Shown: one piece after another, positions 1 to 10,728 of the stretch
How the letters are laid out: the number at the start of each line of letters is the position of its first letter
Position numbering within the stretch: the stretch's first letter is position 1
Made by a program: the position numbers and the translations under genes
The notes under the pieces: model-generated
Told to the model about the DNA's origin: nothing
What the model saw: the letters and a program-made list of their open reading frames with translations, nothing else
Databases searched by the model: none
NCBI GenBank assembly: GCA_022661535.1
Contig: JAKULF010000013.1
Location: forward strand, 62,001 to 126,000
Reading direction: 5' to 3'
DNA from: Eutypa lata
Lineage: Eukaryota; Ascomycota; Sordariomycetes; Xylariales; Diatrypaceae
Length of the DNA: 64,000 bases

Positions 1-319
1 GTTTGGGATCCGGAAGCGTAGACGGCCGTGGTGTAGATGGCGGTGCCGAGGAGGGCATCGCTGGCGGCGAGCATGGTGGAGTTGAAAGTCGCTGCTGCTG
101 CTCTTGCTATAAAGGACTGTTGGTTAGTATATGATATCGATGATATGTGCCTTCACATCATGGCCTCGTTCAAGGCTAGCTAGGTGATATTGACTTACTC
201 TGCTGACCGATGTCAAGAGATGTAGCTCGCCACAAGTTGGGCAATCCAACCTCTTTGACTCCATGCCCAATCCATGAGGCGATGGTGGAGGCTGGGATGG
301 TGAGATATAAGAACTTCAT
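1..319 (-). CDS. 5' part of an unidentified gene, runs off the window
   Basis: Two exons can be joined on the minus strand: 319-199 and 106-1, with an intron at 107-198. The intron has a perfect GTAAGT donor, a CTAAC branch site and a TATAG acceptor. The joined frame stays open to the window edge and gives about 75 residues starting MKFLYLTIPASTIASWIG. A run of alanines and an NST site follow the junction. The frame also extends upstream to an ATG at 457, so the start is uncertain; 319 was chosen because the peptide then opens with a short hydrophobic stretch that could be a weak signal sequence. I do not recognise the family. The splice fit, rather than any homology, supports this as a real gene. 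Confidence 0.45.
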
Positions 320-1472
320 TGTAACTTGTATGGACGCGGAGGTCAATGTAAAGATACTGGTATGATGTGCGTTGAAGATATCGAGAATGTATTTACACTT
401 TGCTGGAGTGGTGTTGTGAACTTGGTAGTGAAGAGCAGGCTGATATTTTAGGAACAAAGAACGAACCGCGAAGAGAAGTCTGGTTTATATAGAGGCCCCT
501 GACCGGTGGTCATCCACCAGTTTATGTATGTTTGTCAATTTTTGTCATGTTTGTCATGCTATGAAATGTTGACGCGCTCGAACATCGAGGTCACTTAATG
601 CTCGAGGAATGAACACTGCGCTCCATTCCTGGACGTGCGTATCACAACGCCCATTTCCACGTAGGAGTGATATTGGTAGTACACCGAGGCTGCGACCAGT
701 CAACATAAATCCAGTCAAGTTGGAATTATTTGCTCTTCATTAAATTCCACTGAAAACTTCACATCAGGGTATTATACTTGAAGATATTATCTTCATGAAA
801 TCCATCCCGCTATTTTCACCTCCATATGATATCTCCATCCACTGCATTTCTTGATCACAAAACCAAAAACTAGATCAATATCAATCGGTTTATACTCGCT
901 TATATTCTCTTAACCACATTGGTTTGTATTATATATAGATTCATAGGAACCATCCTGACACCGTAGTTACGTATCTACTAATCCATCTTACTATCTAATT
1001 ATCACAGATTGTTCGTTAGAGTAACCTTTACAAATATATTATATATATTAAAAACTACTTCATAGTCATACGCAATGGAGATCGCCTGACAGGAATGTCC
1101 GCAAAAGGTTTTAACATGCCAGGATATATCAAACAGTTGGAACGCTCATGTTTCTTGTTTCTTTTCAGTCCATCTATCAACTAGATCGCATTAAGGAATT
1201 GTCTCGGTGCTTATACAGTACAGCTTTGCAGCCTTGGCAAATGGAATAAAATTACAAGCCCTCTAGTGTCCAGCAGTGGCCTAGAATTGAATACAAATTA
1301 AAATGAAGTGAGGGTGAATTATCACGGCCAGCGCCTAGAATACAATGGAATCTTCATGTCTGAGAGTGTTGGATGACGAGATATGTAAACGTTTGTAAGC
1401 AGGCAGACAGGTAGGTAGGTTAACCACCACACACGTCACTCATGAGGCCCATCGCGCCTCACGCGTTTCCGG
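320..1472. other. Intergenic, AT-rich
   Basis: This is the upstream region of the partial gene at the window edge and the 3' side of the next minus-strand gene. It is AT-rich with short direct GTAGGTAG repeats near 1408-1420. No coding frame with recognisable content was seen. Confidence 0.5.
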
Positions 1473-2516
1473 TCACCGATAGGCGAATATAGTACTCTCC
1501 GTCACGGTTGTGAACTTCGACTGCCTATCGACCCCTTGTTGTCTAGCCGCCATCGCGGCAGCGCCTTGCCTCGTAGCTCTCGGACTCGGATTTGCTGGCA
1601 GGCCGACGGGGGCGATGGACGGTTGTGTCGACGTTCTCCAAGGGTGCGGGTCTTTCCACGTCGGCGGTTCTTCTTGCCAAGGAGGGACCGCCATCCATTG
1701 ACCACTCGGGGCAACGCTCGCCGGGCGAAACTGCGGGTCGGGTTCGGGCATTGGCTGCTGCATGGGCTCCATCACTTGTGGGATTGCGCCCTGCGACTCG
1801 GGCCTCAGGTAGACAGGTTCCATTGCCGGCGGAACGGAACCCTGTGATCCGGGCCTTAGATGAACAGGCTCGATCACCGACGGGGCTGCGCCCTGCATGG
1901 CCATGGGCTCTCGCGACCTCCCTTCCTCGTCGTCTTCTTGCCGTTGTCTTGCCCTTCTCCTCCGACGCACAAAGAAGAATATCACACCCAATATGGTGAC
2001 GAATCCGATGATGGACCACACTATGATCGCGGCTAATGCCCCGGGACTGAGGTTCGGACCGGGATCTATTGTCTCTAAACCCGACGGGTCTCCCCCTGTA
2101 ATCGCGGCTTGGCTACCCGGGGTTGCACCTTCGGGAATATCTCCTTCTCCTTCGCCTTCTTCATCATCATCATCTTCTTCTTCGCCGCCTTCGACGGAGC
2201 TGGCGCCAGAAGAACCGGTAGCGGAACTGACACCCTCTTCGGAAGTGGAGTCGCCCGAGGACATTGAAGATTTTTCGCCTTCCTCTTCCTCATCTTCGTC
2301 CTCCTCCTCGTCCTCCTCGCCCTCCTCTGCAGCTGGTGCCGGAGCTGGAGTTTGCCTAGCCTTCTTTACCCCGACGCCATGCCGCCGTAGGAAGTTGTTC
2401 AGGACCTCCGGGGGTAGCGCGGCCTCCTCGGCGGTGGTGCCCTGGATCCAGGCTGCTGTGCTGATGAAGCTTGCGATGCGCACAGCGCTGATGCTGCGTG
2501 GGAATCTCGGATCCAT
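1473..2516 (-). CDS. Acidic single-pass membrane protein
   Basis: Intronless 347-residue protein. The N-terminal 30 residues are mildly hydrophobic and may be a signal or anchor. Residues about 60-130 are almost pure Glu/Asp/Ser/Gly, read from a polypurine tract, and should be disordered. One clear membrane helix lies near residues 163-185 (LAAIIVWSIIGFVTILGVIF) and is followed at once by a block of arginines, the usual stop-transfer signal, so the C-terminal half should face the cytosol. That half contains three imperfect 17-residue repeats built on EPVxLRPxSQG and then a Pro/Gln-rich tail. The topology resembles fungal wall-sensor-like proteins, but no cysteine-rich WSC domain is present, so no function is assigned. 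Confidence 0.65.
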   Translation of the reverse strand: MDPRFPRSISAVRIASFISTAAWIQGTTAEEAALPPEVLNNFLRRHGVGVKKARQTPAPAPAAEEGEEDEEEDEDEEEEGEKSSMSSGDSTSEEGVSSATGSSGASSVEGGEEEDDDDEEGEGEGDIPEGATPGSQAAITGGDPSGLETIDPGPNLSPGALAAIIVWSIIGFVTILGVIFFFVRRRRRARQRQEDDEEGRSREPMAMQGAAPSVIEPVHLRPGSQGSVPPAMEPVYLRPESQGAIPQVMEPMQQPMPEPDPQFRPASVAPSGQWMAVPPWQEEPPTWKDPHPWRTSTQPSIAPVGLPANPSPRATRQGAAAMAARQQGVDRQSKFTTVTESTIFAYR

Positions 2517-3570
2517 CTCGACGCTAGCTGCTGAAGATCTAAAATTTTAATGTAAAAAAAACGAAAGTTCTGTCCGACCGGGGACAACAAAAGAATGAAA
2601 ATTAAAAATGACGTTTGTTGCGGGCCGGCTGCCCAGTGACAGAACTCCGGGTTCAGTGAAGATTGATTGAAGGACAGCGGCGAAAAAAGAAGAGAGGAAG
2701 AAAAAAAAGGCAGGACAAGAAAGGCCAAGAGAGGACGGGTTCGGGTTTTGTATATACATGACTGGTGATCAGGGGCTCAAATGCCCGCAAACGACCTGGC
2801 ACCAAACAAGGTAGGAGGTCGCGTGCTTAAGCTTTTCGATCTCTGATTTGCCGAAACAAGATCGGCATGGCTACAGCGCCTACGGTGTCGCAGGAAGCCG
2901 GGGTAAGAACGCAGAATCACATATCATACCGGCATTGCTCGCATCGGAAGAATTGTATGTTGGCTCGTGCAATTTCGGGGGCTCTTGAGATGAAACGGCT
3001 GCTCAATGCCAAGGGTCTCATGCCATTCTTGGCGGCCCGAGCCCCTCCACGATCTTAGGACGGGATTAAGCCGATCTTGGCGTTTAGGGATATGTCTCCA
3101 GGTGTTAGGACCACCGGATCGGGTTTATCATGGCGCGGATCTCTTTGGATTTCACGCGGCGAAGCTTATTCTTCTGCTATCGTTAATGCGGTAAAACGGC
3201 ACCGTCAAAGAAACAAATATGTCACATTTCACTTTTAGTCTAGTATGTGTACAGTAATACTAATATTTCTCCGAAGCTAGGGAGCCCTTGCTGCCCTAGA
3301 AAGGGGACAAGGGGAGTTCGCCAAAATATGTAGTGTCGGATATAACTTGGTTCATTCTATTGGTTTTCCTCGCCCCCAGATGATGTTTATGAATATGGGT
3401 TGTGATAATAAACGAAGACGTGCTTTTAACTAGGAGTTCAGATGACGCACATATGCAAGTAAAGTGTATCGCAAGCCTAACCTATCTTGCTATTACCTAG
3501 CACCTAGTTATGGGGCCCTTGGCTGATTCGGCACTGGAAACATCGGCATCGGCATCAGAAACAGAAACGG
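2517..3570. other. Intergenic
   Basis: This holds the promoter of the minus-strand membrane protein; the first 250 bases upstream of its ATG are purine-rich on the plus strand. Short plus-strand frames at 2867-3194 lack domains and splice context and are not called. Confidence 0.5.
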
Positions 3571-4776
3571 CTACCCTCTCATCGCCTCCTCCTTTTCCAC
3601 TGTGCGCCAGTGCTTAGGATACTTCCTCGCGACCCTCCAAGCTTCCGCCGCGGACTCAACCGCATTCATGTGACCGTCCCTCCACCCGCCAGCCATATCC
3701 CCTCGATGAGCGGCATTGCTACCTAAAGACCAAGAGACAGCCTCCTCGGCCCTAGCACCGCTAGGAGCCTCTAGCAGCCCCAATGCGATGTCCGTCGTGT
3801 CCGGCCTATCGTCTACGCAGTAGAACACGCTCGCCGAGCACCGGCTGCAGAAGTACCGTTGCACGTCCGGTGAGCTCGCATAGAGGGTAAGTGTTCCGAA
3901 GCGGGGGTCGCGGCTCTGCGCAGAGGTAGTCACGGCGTCCCTGAGCTCCGAACTCGTCACTGGGAAGCTGCTGCCGCCCTGCTGTGTTCCGGGCGTAGCC
4001 TTCTGCGGAAATCCAACCTGCCGCAGCAGAGAGAACGTCCAGTGAAATATGTCCGAGCCGCATTGGCGGCGACACGAATTGCAAACGTCGAACGACGCCA
4101 TGCCCTTGCGCGTGACCGGGTCGACGAACCAGGGCAGCTCCGATCGTGGCGTTTCCGCGAATTCTACATCCGAGCGGCGGAGAACGAGGTCGACGCCTTT
4201 GCAGCAGCAGCGAATGGGGATGTCTTCTAGTTCGGCCTTGACAGTAGCCTCTGGCAAAGAGTCGATAGAGGGCCAGTCGCCATCAATCTCTTGACTCTTC
4301 TCACTGTGCGCCAGCCAGCGCCTAGCTACCGCGCCGTTCTGATTGGGGGTGCGCAGCCAGGGTGAAGCCCCGCCATCAAGCGTGTCACCCACGAAGATTT
4401 GATGGCTGAACTGCACCAAAGTTGGGATATCGAGGTTGCTCAATGTTCCAGTGAAAACTTCATATTCGAACGGGTCGTCTGGCTTATCAGGCTGAACCTG
4501 CCAGAACATCTTGCTGCTGCATGTGCCGCAGAAGAGAGCGTGCAGCCTGTTGCTAAAGACATATGCTTTCAGCGACGACTGCTGAATCTCGTCGCCTGGG
4601 CCGGGCCATAGTGTACAACTGCTGTACATTGCTCCAGTGAGATGGCGGCACGAGTGGCAATGGCAGAAGTTGCCTTCGAGGGGTAGAGAAGACCTAGCGA
4701 CCTCGGTACTGAATGTGTGCGCTTTGCAGAGGCATTGCGCCGTGATAGTGACGTTATCGTTGGCTTCAGTAGACAT
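3571..4776 (-). CDS. Tandem GFA/CENP-V domain protein (Mss4-like zinc fold)
   Basis: Intronless 401-residue protein with two copies of the glutathione-dependent formaldehyde-activating (GFA) type zinc domain. In the first copy the cysteine sets are C15/C17, the CHCHSCRHLTG motif at 38-48, and C83/C86. In the second they are C190/C192, C232/C235/C239 and C310/C313. The family binds zinc through these cysteines, and some members act on S-hydroxymethyl-glutathione, but most fungal members have no proven substrate. The doubled architecture is recurrent in filamentous fungi. The gene is head to head with the archaemetzincin gene, with about 640 bp between the starts. The domain call is firm; the enzymatic role is not. 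Confidence 0.85.
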   Translation of the reverse strand: MSTEANDNVTITAQCLCKAHTFSTEVARSSLPLEGNFCHCHSCRHLTGAMYSSCTLWPGPGDEIQQSSLKAYVFSNRLHALFCGTCSSKMFWQVQPDKPDDPFEYEVFTGTLSNLDIPTLVQFSHQIFVGDTLDGGASPWLRTPNQNGAVARRWLAHSEKSQEIDGDWPSIDSLPEATVKAELEDIPIRCCCKGVDLVLRRSDVEFAETPRSELPWFVDPVTRKGMASFDVCNSCRRQCGSDIFHWTFSLLRQVGFPQKATPGTQQGGSSFPVTSSELRDAVTTSAQSRDPRFGTLTLYASSPDVQRYFCSRCSASVFYCVDDRPDTTDIALGLLEAPSGARAEEAVSWSLGSNAAHRGDMAGGWRDGHMNAVESAAEAWRVARKYPKHWRTVEKEEAMRG

Positions 4777-5413
4777 GCTGCCGTTGAACGTAAAATTGCA
4801 AGTCTATGTAGATGGCTATAACTAAGAATGTTTCCTACTCCCCTTCTTCTCTTCATCGGGCATATTTATATAAAGCTGTATCAGTATAGATTACAGGCCG
4901 ATTACGTAGATACACATGGTATCTACGATAACATTATACACGATAGGCGTCGATATACAGCTAACTAGCCAACTATAGCGCCCCTTAGACATGAAGGGCG
5001 CGCCAAGACTTGAGTCGCTGTCAGTTCATTGGCCAATCAACACCTATAAGCGCGTCATGCTGGTTACTATTTTCGGTCATTGTTAGCATCATCTCCAATC
5101 GTAGCTTCATAGTCGTGATGCGGAGGCGCGATAGGGCTCGTTCGACATCTCCCTCCCAGGCCAGCCATATCCACCTAATGCATTTGTTGTCAAAGTAAGA
5201 TATAGGCACCTCTTTAGTTATTTTGCGTATTTGATGTTGCGCTAGACTTATTCTAGGCCGACACAAACATGTGTGGCACAGCCTCATTAAACCATGAACT
5301 GTGCAGGGGGCAGACAATCGATTGATGCCTATTCCTACTACATAGATGCTTACTTCTCTCCCCTCCCATGGTACTCTTCAGATGCATTCACCCGGGATGT
5401 GCTGTAAATCACA
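4777..5413. promoter_or_regulatory. Shared divergent intergenic region
   Basis: This 637-bp region separates two divergent genes and must contain both promoters. A TATA-like ATATTTATATAAAG lies at 4861-4874, about 90 bases upstream of the minus-strand start, which suits that gene. No other site can be assigned. Confidence 0.4.
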
Positions 5414-6847
5414 ATGTCTAATCCGCAACAAAGATGTCCTCACCTGAATTTACAAGTGGAGCCATCCCCGTACGCCAAGGAAGTCGGCTTCGAGTGGCAG
5501 TCGGTCGCCCGGAGGCATGCCGCCACAACCAAGTCGGGTCGAAGTGGACACACTGCTGCAAGCCGAACGCGGAGCGCAGCAGGCGGCGACTTGACTGGGA
5601 CTGCCGCCAGCGGTCTACCCTTATCATTCCCAGCTCCTCTAGTGCTTCCCGACGATGACCTAGCCTGGGACCCGAAGCATCCTTCACAGAGCTTCCGGTC
5701 TTGGATGCAGGAGAAGAGGCGGAATAAACCAACGGAAGATCGCAAGGTCCTGTACGTCGCTGCCGTCCCTGAGACCACAACCGACGTTCCATTTATGAAG
5801 GATTGGCTACAGCCTGATGTTTCCGGGGGGGAATCAGCGGGCACCAAGGGGCGAAGTGCGAAGACGCCACAGTCGCACACAACAATCCCCTCCCCCACTT
5901 GTGAAGACGTTATCAGCTACCTAGGCGCATTCTACCACGGCATGCTGGTGAAACCGTTCCCGCATCGCTTACGCTTTGTCCCTTGGGAGGAGCCGAAGCC
6001 GAAGAAGACGAAGCGGGGGCGGAAAACTACCTCTCTTAACGCGGAATATGTCGGCCTCGCCACTGAAGACAGCGCGACACGTATCCATGCCCGTCCGTCG
6101 CCCGATGGGGTCTTCAAGGGGCAGCTGAACTTAGATGATATACTCGACGCCGCTATTGAGATGCTCCCGGTTGATGCCTACGCTCTGCTGTTGCTTATCG
6201 ACCACGACATGTACGAGGACGAGGATGACGACTTCTGCTGCGGAAGAGCGTATGGCGGCAGTCGTGTTGCGGTGGTGTCGTCTTCGAGATACCACCCTGT
6301 TCTTGACGAAAGACTCGACATTGATTATGCACATATGTGGCCCGAATCCCACTGCAAGTCCTACGTCGAAGGTGTGTGCGCGGCGTGGGATAATGGCGTA
6401 GAGTCGCCACAACTTGGAAATCCATCTACTACCGTTGCTATCATCTCCCCACTGCGAGCGGCGACCGATGCTGCGAGAGACGTCATTACCCCCACTTCTC
6501 GCGATGCTCTCCACGCGCTCTGGTTTTCGCGACTAGCCCGAACGGTCTCCCACGAACTAAGCCATTGCCTTGGGATCGGCCATTGCGTCTATTACGCCTG
6601 TAACATGCAGGGCACGGCGGGCATAGCCGAAGATGTGCGCCAGCCCCCTTACCTCTGTCCGGTCTGTCTGAGCAAGCTATCGCATGCCGTAGCTTGCGAG
6701 CTCCAAGGCCGCGACGACCAGGGGAAGGAAGCGTACATCCAGGAGAGGTACCGAGCAATTGCGGGGTTCTGCGATGGGTGGAAGAATAATGGTCTGTTTG
6801 CTGGGTATGGAGCCTGGGTTCGAGCGCGGCTGGAGCTTTTGCGGTAG
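5414..6847 (+). CDS. Archaemetzincin-type zinc metalloprotease (peptidase family M54)
   Basis: Intronless 477-residue protein. The diagnostic zinc site is complete: HELSHCLGIGHC at about residues 380-391 (H380, H384 and H390 ligands, E381 catalytic), then C396, M398 and a CPVC pair at 415-418. This HExxHxxGxxHC...CxM...CxxC arrangement with a second, structural zinc site is specific to archaemetzincins. The catalytic domain begins near residue 235 (DAYALLLLIDHDMY). The first 150 residues are a basic, Ser/Thr-rich, fungal-type extension. No signal peptide is seen, so the enzyme is probably cytosolic or nuclear. Substrates are unknown in fungi. The acidic run near 275 (DEDDD) precedes an FCCGRAYGG segment conserved in the family. 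Confidence 0.92.
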   Translation: MSNPQQRCPHLNLQVEPSPYAKEVGFEWQSVARRHAATTKSGRSGHTAASRTRSAAGGDLTGTAASGLPLSFPAPLVLPDDDLAWDPKHPSQSFRSWMQEKRRNKPTEDRKVLYVAAVPETTTDVPFMKDWLQPDVSGGESAGTKGRSAKTPQSHTTIPSPTCEDVISYLGAFYHGMLVKPFPHRLRFVPWEEPKPKKTKRGRKTTSLNAEYVGLATEDSATRIHARPSPDGVFKGQLNLDDILDAAIEMLPVDAYALLLLIDHDMYEDEDDDFCCGRAYGGSRVAVVSSSRYHPVLDERLDIDYAHMWPESHCKSYVEGVCAAWDNGVESPQLGNPSTTVAIISPLRAATDAARDVITPTSRDALHALWFSRLARTVSHELSHCLGIGHCVYYACNMQGTAGIAEDVRQPPYLCPVCLSKLSHAVACELQGRDDQGKEAYIQERYRAIAGFCDGWKNNGLFAGYGAWVRARLELLR

Positions 6848-9130
6848 GTAGATGTGATGTGTCGTTCCGTGTGTACGTAGCAGCAGCGATACTGATGAAC
6901 AAAAGATGTCAGCTACGCGATACTACGCGATATCTCATAGGTGGCCAACTTCTCTTCTCTTGTGGTAACTGGTCCATATGAGGTCGAGTAATTATCTTGT
7001 AATACTTCTTAATAGAGCGCGAGCGTTATATCGGGTGCGTGATGGTGTTCCTCCTCGTGCTATGGCCGTAGAAAATAATGACCCTCCCCCCTTCTTGCAG
7101 GTTACTAGGTGTGCTCTAGATTAGAATGTGTAGTCGTCTCCCGTAAATATCTAGAATTCTACTTACAAATCCGATGTATAACTAAATGCTAAAATAGGTA
7201 GCTAAGGTAGGAAGAACGGGAGGGCTGGTAAGCTGTCATGCTTCCTAGAGCCTAGAAGATATAGGAGATGATTTCTGTCTTTGCTAACCTGCTATCTAGT
7301 AGTGTTTCATCAATGGCGATGGTACGGTATGTACTTCATGGCGGATATTGTGTAGCTTCATCATCTGATCCGTTAAATTAGAATGGAATCATAGTTGTTC
7401 TGCAGGCCGTGGCTCATCATTTACTACTCAGGTACTAGCTAACTATTGCGCCGCAGTTACTAGCATCATCTCCGCCGTGATGGTTATCACAACAAGAATC
7501 TAAGCCGTTCAACCACAGTAGAAATCCGTATTAATTGCAGTTGGTGGTGTTTGTATCTTAGGAGCTTTCTTCAGGTCATCCAGCTATTAAGCATCATTTC
7601 AGTCTCTTCCCGTGCCACTTCTGCTGTCTCGTGTGCGGGATAACGTGGGAGCTGTCATGGTTGCTGTATGTTTAGATATTAGCACAGGCATCATATATAT
7701 CAAGTGGTACAGTCTACATTACCTCCGCCAGGCCATAACAATAGCCTATCGATTGAACCACCAGCGGAATATTGCTTCTTCCAGATGCATGAATCCGACT
7801 ATAGCAACAAGCACGTAAAGGATAGCCAACATTATCAGGTAGAGCACGACCGTGAAAACAATGATTGCAAAGTACCAGTCAACCATAGTGACGATGAATC
7901 GAGGGTGCTGAGTCCTGTACCATCTTGAATCAGCAATTACTCTTTGATTGTAGCAAGGTGTGGAAGCTATCCACGAGTCCAATACTCCTGAACGTGCCCC
8001 TTTCGGCCACACCGAAGGGACACAATAAATAGAAAGTTGCTTACATGTGAAGAAGACCTTAAGTTTGGAGGAGGTAGTTGGAAGGAGTACTGGTATCTGC
8101 TGTACCGAATTAGTTAGATCAAAACAAAATTTGAAGGACGAAACATACTGCTTGTGGCCTCACGGGATGTTTGTATTGGAGCCTTGTTTTTCTTCAAGCG
8201 TGGTGGATGTACGTGACGTGATGGGTGGCTTTCTGTGTTAACGGTGTTGGTGGGATGGTTGGAGAATCCTACTTTAATTGTCGTGAAGATCTAAAGTAGT
8301 GGAAGGTAGGTAGGTACCTAGCAACTTTGTCTTTGAACCAAGGCGGGTGGCATGGCTAAAAGCGGACCCCTATCGTGTTTTATTTTACAGAGTTGGCCTT
8401 AAGTAAACGCGTTAAAGAAACCATTGCTTATTTAAGCCTCCTCGTTTGTTTTTATATATCCTGCCTGTAAATTGGGAAGGACTACGTAGTGTTATATTGG
8501 AAATAGGACGTAAATATCTTAACAATCCAGTTAAGACAGGGCAAATAGGGGATCCTCTACGTACACGTGAGGTATATCTAACTGATTCGACTAAAAAGGT
8601 TGGGTTGCTGTACTTGGGTACTGGGATACCAATGTGCTCTTAAACTGTCCTGTGGCAAAGGATATGGGATCCGGGTATTAGGGACTGAAAATTCAAAGGT
8701 AAGCATATATATCTTTGAAATGTCTTGTGCAAACTCAAACTTACGTGTAGGGACGCTTACTGGTAACCGCCCTAAAAGATTTCTCAAAGAATCTAGGACA
8801 ATAAAACGTATTACAGCCACACTTTTAACGGTGATTGTCACACAAGTAACTTCTCTAGAATCTCCTGTGGTAATTCTAACGATGGAGACAAGGTACTCCG
8901 AAGGAGAGCATAATCAGAGATGACAGATAGCAAGTCCCGTGAAGCGTGAAACCAAGCAAGAACCAAAGTTAACCTGTGCGAACAGTTGGGGTACAACCAG
9001 TAAAGAACGAATCCCGCGCCAATCCATATCCCTTTTACCTGCACTGTCCTAACCTAACTACCATTGTGACATAACTCATAACTCATAACCTATTCCAAAC
9101 TGCCTATTACCTAACACTTGAAAATCCTCC
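6848..9130. other. Long intergenic region
   Basis: About 2.3 kb between two unrelated genes. Apart from the short hydrophobic frame at 7746-7886 (listed separately) I see only short frames without coding features. A palindromic GGTAGGTAGGTACCTAGC occurs near 8304-8322. Confidence 0.45.
7746..7886 (-). CDS. Possible small membrane peptide
   Basis: A short minus-strand frame encodes 46 residues starting MVDWYFAIIV. It is almost entirely one long hydrophobic segment of about 28 residues followed by an amphipathic end rich in Trp and Glu. The frame stays open upstream to an ATG at 8012 (88 residues in total), but that extra part looks non-coding. No homology is recognised and no splice sites support it. 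It is kept only because the composition is unlike random sequence and other small single-pass proteins occur in this window. Confidence 0.22.
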   Translation of the reverse strand: MVDWYFAIIVFTVVLYLIMLAILYVLVAIVGFMHLEEAIFRWWFNR

Positions 9131-10728
9131 TTAAGAACGAAGGTTTACTAAAAAAGCTGAAGAGGGGGGCCTCGACATAGAGCTATTTCGCATCGACTGC
9201 CTCTGCATGCGCCTATTTCCCATTTCTTGTCTTGCGGGAGTAGACTGAGAGTTCAGGAGCACGTAGCCCTTTGCCAGTTCCTGATCTCCAATGCCAAATG
9301 CTGGCCACAAAGGACGCTGGATGTCGGAATGGCCAAATTGTAACTCGTCGATTTGTACCCCATTTGTTGGGGGTGGTGAGTCCTCCCTTCCCCCTCCCCT
9401 TTCAGTTTTCCTTCCTGCCCCATTAGTCTTTGGGCTCCCCTTTGACTTGGGACTTCCATTTTGTTCCAGAGATTTCTCGGGTGGGGTCCCGGGTGGTGTT
9501 AAGCGTATGGGAACCCAATTCCTGTAGGTAAACTCTGAAGCAGTTTCCTCTGTTGGGTCGAACGGCGGGTACAGGGTATCAACCTTTATTTCGGCGTGCC
9601 GTACAAACTCCCAGGACTTGACTGCGACCCGGCAGGCGTCTTGAACCTTGGCCTTGAACAAATCCTTCCTGTCGTCATGGAGGAGGCGCCCGAAGATATT
9701 GTAGATTGTCTCGACGATAATAATCGCGCGCTTCTCTCTTATCATCTCCTGTTCATGGGACATAGCGGCAAGCAGCACGCTGCGGAGATGTATCTCCCTC
9801 TTCTCATCGTAGAAAGCCAGTTGTGACAACAGTCTTGTGATTTCGCCAGAATCAGGTTCCACATACACGGGCACGAAGATGAGCCCGGCCAACATTGAAC
9901 CTAGAGCGCCTATACAGGCAGCAATGCGCATCTGCTTGGCCTCTCTGGAGTTTGTTGCCGGTAGCGGTAGCCATGTAATACGTTGACGGAGCTCATCCCA
10001 GAGAGCATTGTTATCCAATACAGCCTTCTGGAGATTGTCACTGAAAAAGGTCGTGGCGAGACCATGGACAGTATTGAACACCTCCTGGAGGCTGTTGGAA
10101 CTGTAATTAAGTCAGTAGTGCGTCACGGGGTTTCGAAAATAGGGAGTACTTACACCTCTTCTTGCGACTCGGTCTTCATAGGGCGCGAGAGCTGCCTTAG
10201 GGACCCTAGCTCTTGCTCTACAATCGCAAGGGCAGCCTTCTTTTGCCCGAGTTCTTGACTAGTATTCTCCAGCTGTGAAGATACGTCCTTGTGCCGAGCA
10301 TCCTGCTCCTGAACCGTGTTCTTGAGCGTATCAATCTCGGCACGGGCTGCAAGGAGCTGCTCTTGCAGGTCTGAGTTCGTCTTCTCGTTTTCTACCAACT
10401 TCGCATCTCTTTCAGATACCTTCGTCTTTTCGGCATCGAGTTCATTGGTCAGTGTGTTCTTTATATCCTCTAAAGTGCCAATTTGAATTGTCTGTTCGTT
10501 GCCCTTAGCTGTTTCGGCATCAAGTTTTCTTTGAATCCTGCTGATGTTTCGTGTGAACACTGTGTGTTCGTCATTCTGTTCAACTCTTTGCCTTTCAAGG
10601 TCTTGTCTGAGAGACTCATTCTCCTCGAGACTTTTTTGAATGGCACCAAAAGAATCGTTAGTGGTGAGGGTTCGGAAGAGCTCGTAAACCGCCTTCAGGT
10701 TATGCATATGATCAACTTGCACAGTCAT
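9131..10728 (-). CDS. Coiled-coil protein with a helical C-terminal domain, function unknown
   Basis: Two exons, 10728-10154 and 10100-9131, separated by a 53-bp intron (GTAAGT donor, TTACAG acceptor), give 514 residues. Residues about 30-190 form a long heptad-type coiled coil rich in Glu, Gln, Leu and Arg. The junction reads SQEEV-SNSLQEVF and stays in frame. Downstream is a helical region with one moderately hydrophobic stretch near residue 245 (IGALGSMLAGLIFVPVY) that is too weak to call a membrane helix. The last 130 residues are Pro/Gly/Ser-rich and basic, probably disordered. I do not recognise a named domain. Homologous uncharacterised proteins of this build are common in filamentous fungi. 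Confidence 0.7.

Noticed and set aside
1897..2550. Plus-strand Ser-rich frame opposite the acidic membrane protein
   Set aside because: Its serine runs are simply the complement of the Glu/Asp codons on the minus strand; the minus-strand protein has a membrane helix with a stop-transfer block and a good layout.
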